Below, one piece after another: positions 63,273 through 64,000 of a stretch of 64,000 nt of DNA. Source of the DNA: Azospirillum oleiclasticum (GTDB lineage: Bacteria; Pseudomonadota; Alphaproteobacteria; Azospirillales; Azospirillaceae); NCBI RefSeq assembly GCF_013423485.1, contig NZ_JABFFR010000007.1, positions 310,001-374,000 on the forward strand. Direction: 5' to 3'. Every line of letters begins with the position of its first letter. Positions within the stretch are counted from its first letter, which is position 1. Position numbers and translations under genes: made by a program. A model generated the notes under the pieces. That model made no database searches and had not been told where the DNA came from. It worked only from the letters and a program-made list of their open reading frames with translations.

Positions 63273-63602
63273 ATGACGACGACCATCGCGGTCTACGCGC
63301 TGGCCGCCCTCGGCGAGATAGCCGGCTGTTTCGCCTTCTGGGCATGGTTGAGGCTGGGGGCGTCGCCCTGGTGGGCGCTGCCCGGCATCGCCAGCCTGAC
63401 GCTGTTCGCCCTGCTGCTGACGCGGGTGGATGTGGATTTCGCGGGCCGCGCCTTTGCCGCCTATGGCGGCGTCTACATCGCCGCCAGCCTGTTGTGGCTG
63501 TGGGCGGTGGAGGGCATGCGTCCCGACCGCTGGGACCTTGTGGGGGCGACCCTGTGTTTGTCGGGCGTGGCCCTGATCCTGTGGGGGCCGCGTGGAGCGT
63601 GA
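63273..63602 (+). CDS. YnfA/UPF0060 family membrane protein
   Basis: This 109-residue protein fits the YnfA family of small four-helix inner-membrane proteins with [13 protein letters not shown] near the start and [23 protein letters not shown] in the middle. Family members resemble small multidrug exporters, but the substrate is not established for most. ATG 63273 starts the first helix. It is divergent from the TauE-like gene. Confidence 0.93.
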   Translation: MTTTIAVYALAALGEIAGCFAFWAWLRLGASPWWALPGIASLTLFALLLTRVDVDFAGRAFAAYGGVYIAASLLWLWAVEGMRPDRWDLVGATLCLSGVALILWGPRGA

Positions 63603-63680
63603 GCGCCTCATGGTCCATGCCCGGGTTCCGCCCGGCCGGGAATGGCCGTATGATGGCCAAATTGTGGGGGAAGGAAGCGA

Positions 63681-64000
63681 ATGGCTCAGCCATCCGGCGA
63701 CGACAGCGGCGGTTTGGACGACCTCACGGTCGAAGCGGCGACCATCCTCGCCGAAGCCGTGCGTGAGGGAGCCGTTCCGGGTGTCCTCGAATTCCGCACC
63801 ATCGGCGGCGCGCTGGACCGGGCCATCTCCTCGCGCAGCGCCGCCGACCTGAAGCAGGCGGGCGCGGTGTTCAACCGGCTGGAAGGCGACGTGCGCGAGG
63901 ACATCGCCGACCGCGCCTACACCAAGGCCAAGGCACGCCGCCGCGGCCGCCGCGGCAAGAGTGCGCTGCTCACCACCTTCGGGCGCGCCAAGAGCACGGA
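63681..64000 (+). CDS. hypothetical protein (3' end outside window)
   Basis: The frame starts at ATG 63681 after GGGGGAAGGAAG and remains open to the window's edge (106 codons seen). The visible part is helical, with ATILAEAVREGAVPGVLEF and DLKQAGAVFNRLEGDVREDIADRAYTK, then a very basic run (KARRRGRRGK) that could bind nucleic acid. I do not recognise the family. The rest lies beyond the window. Confidence 0.65.
   Translation, partial: MAQPSGDDSGGLDDLTVEAATILAEAVREGAVPGVLEFRTIGGALDRAISSRSAADLKQAGAVFNRLEGDVREDIADRAYTKAKARRRGRRGKSALLTTFGRAKST

Overview
The window reads as a chromosome or chromid segment of a high-GC, nitrogen-fixing, microaerophilic alphaproteobacterium. It most resembles Azospirillum or a close Rhodospirillales relative. 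The reasons are the gene content (a cbb3 oxidase with fixGHIS and an FnrN-type regulator, two NifA/sigma-54 nif operons, a glyoxylate-cycle isocitrate lyase with a divergent ScfR/RamB-type regulator, and an intracellular PHB depolymerase) and the strong third-position GC bias. The genus is an inference from gene content and order; no database search was run.

Layout. 0-4.5 kb: the end of a PotC-like permease gene, a small acidic protein, a thioesterase, two RNA methyltransferases and a GNAT-like protein. 4.5-13.8 kb: the microaerobic respiration block, ccoNOQP, then ccoGHIS, then an FnrN-type Fe-S regulator, with a good FNR/FixK box between ccoN and the divergent GNAT-like gene. 13.8-18.2 kb: a P1 peptidase and a dipeptide-type ABC importer. 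18.2-24 kb: gpt, tRNA-Arg(ACG), katG, a Cache-like secreted protein, and two helical-bundle stress-type proteins (DUF892, DUF2383). 24-34 kb: a hybrid histidine kinase, an MscS-type channel, a response regulator with an HD-GYP output domain, an OPRTase-like protein and a membrane GH17 protein. 34-39 kb: a small methyltransferase-like protein, the scfR-like/aceA divergent pair with a four-fold operator, and a DJ-1/PfpI protein. 39-45.8 kb: an ABC importer with strikingly degenerate ATPase motifs and no binding protein, then a PLD-VTT fusion coupled to an EEP-family hydrolase. 46-49.4 kb: phaZ, a DedA protein, and two lipoproteins including an OmpA-domain protein.

49.4-62.4 kb is the nitrogen-fixation accessory island. 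One minus-strand operon is iscA(nif)-nifU-nifS-nifV-cysE(nifP)-nifW. It is preceded by a -24/-12 promoter and a TGT-N10-ACA NifA site. The second minus-strand operon is nifE-nifN-nifX-DUF269-DUF683-fdxB-nifQ, preceded by a -24/-12 promoter and two NifA sites. Between the operons lie a conserved-looking 166-aa helical protein and a Cache-type chemoreceptor whose gene converges on nifQ. The structural genes nifHDK and the genes nifA and nifB are not in the window. The region ends with TauE/SafE, YnfA and the start of a hypothetical protein.

How the genes work together. The cbb3 oxidase supplies ATP at low oxygen and CcoGHIS assembles it with copper. The nif operons supply Fe-S clusters (NifU, NifS, IscA), cysteine (CysE), homocitrate (NifV), molybdenum (NifQ), the FeMo-co scaffold and carriers (NifEN, NifX), a ferredoxin (FdxB) and nitrogenase protection (NifW). 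PHB mobilisation and the glyoxylate shunt supply carbon and reductant.

Points for a second look: a GC-rich nested-hairpin repeat found once inside each nif operon; the four TTTACAAAC boxes in the scfR-aceA gap; an ABC importer lacking the signature, Q-loop and H-loop residues; metal-ligand-rich tails on NifN, CysE and IscA; a chemoreceptor embedded in the nif region; and active-site losses in the DJ-1-like and OPRTase-like proteins. I saw no CRISPR array, prophage, insertion sequence or rRNA gene.
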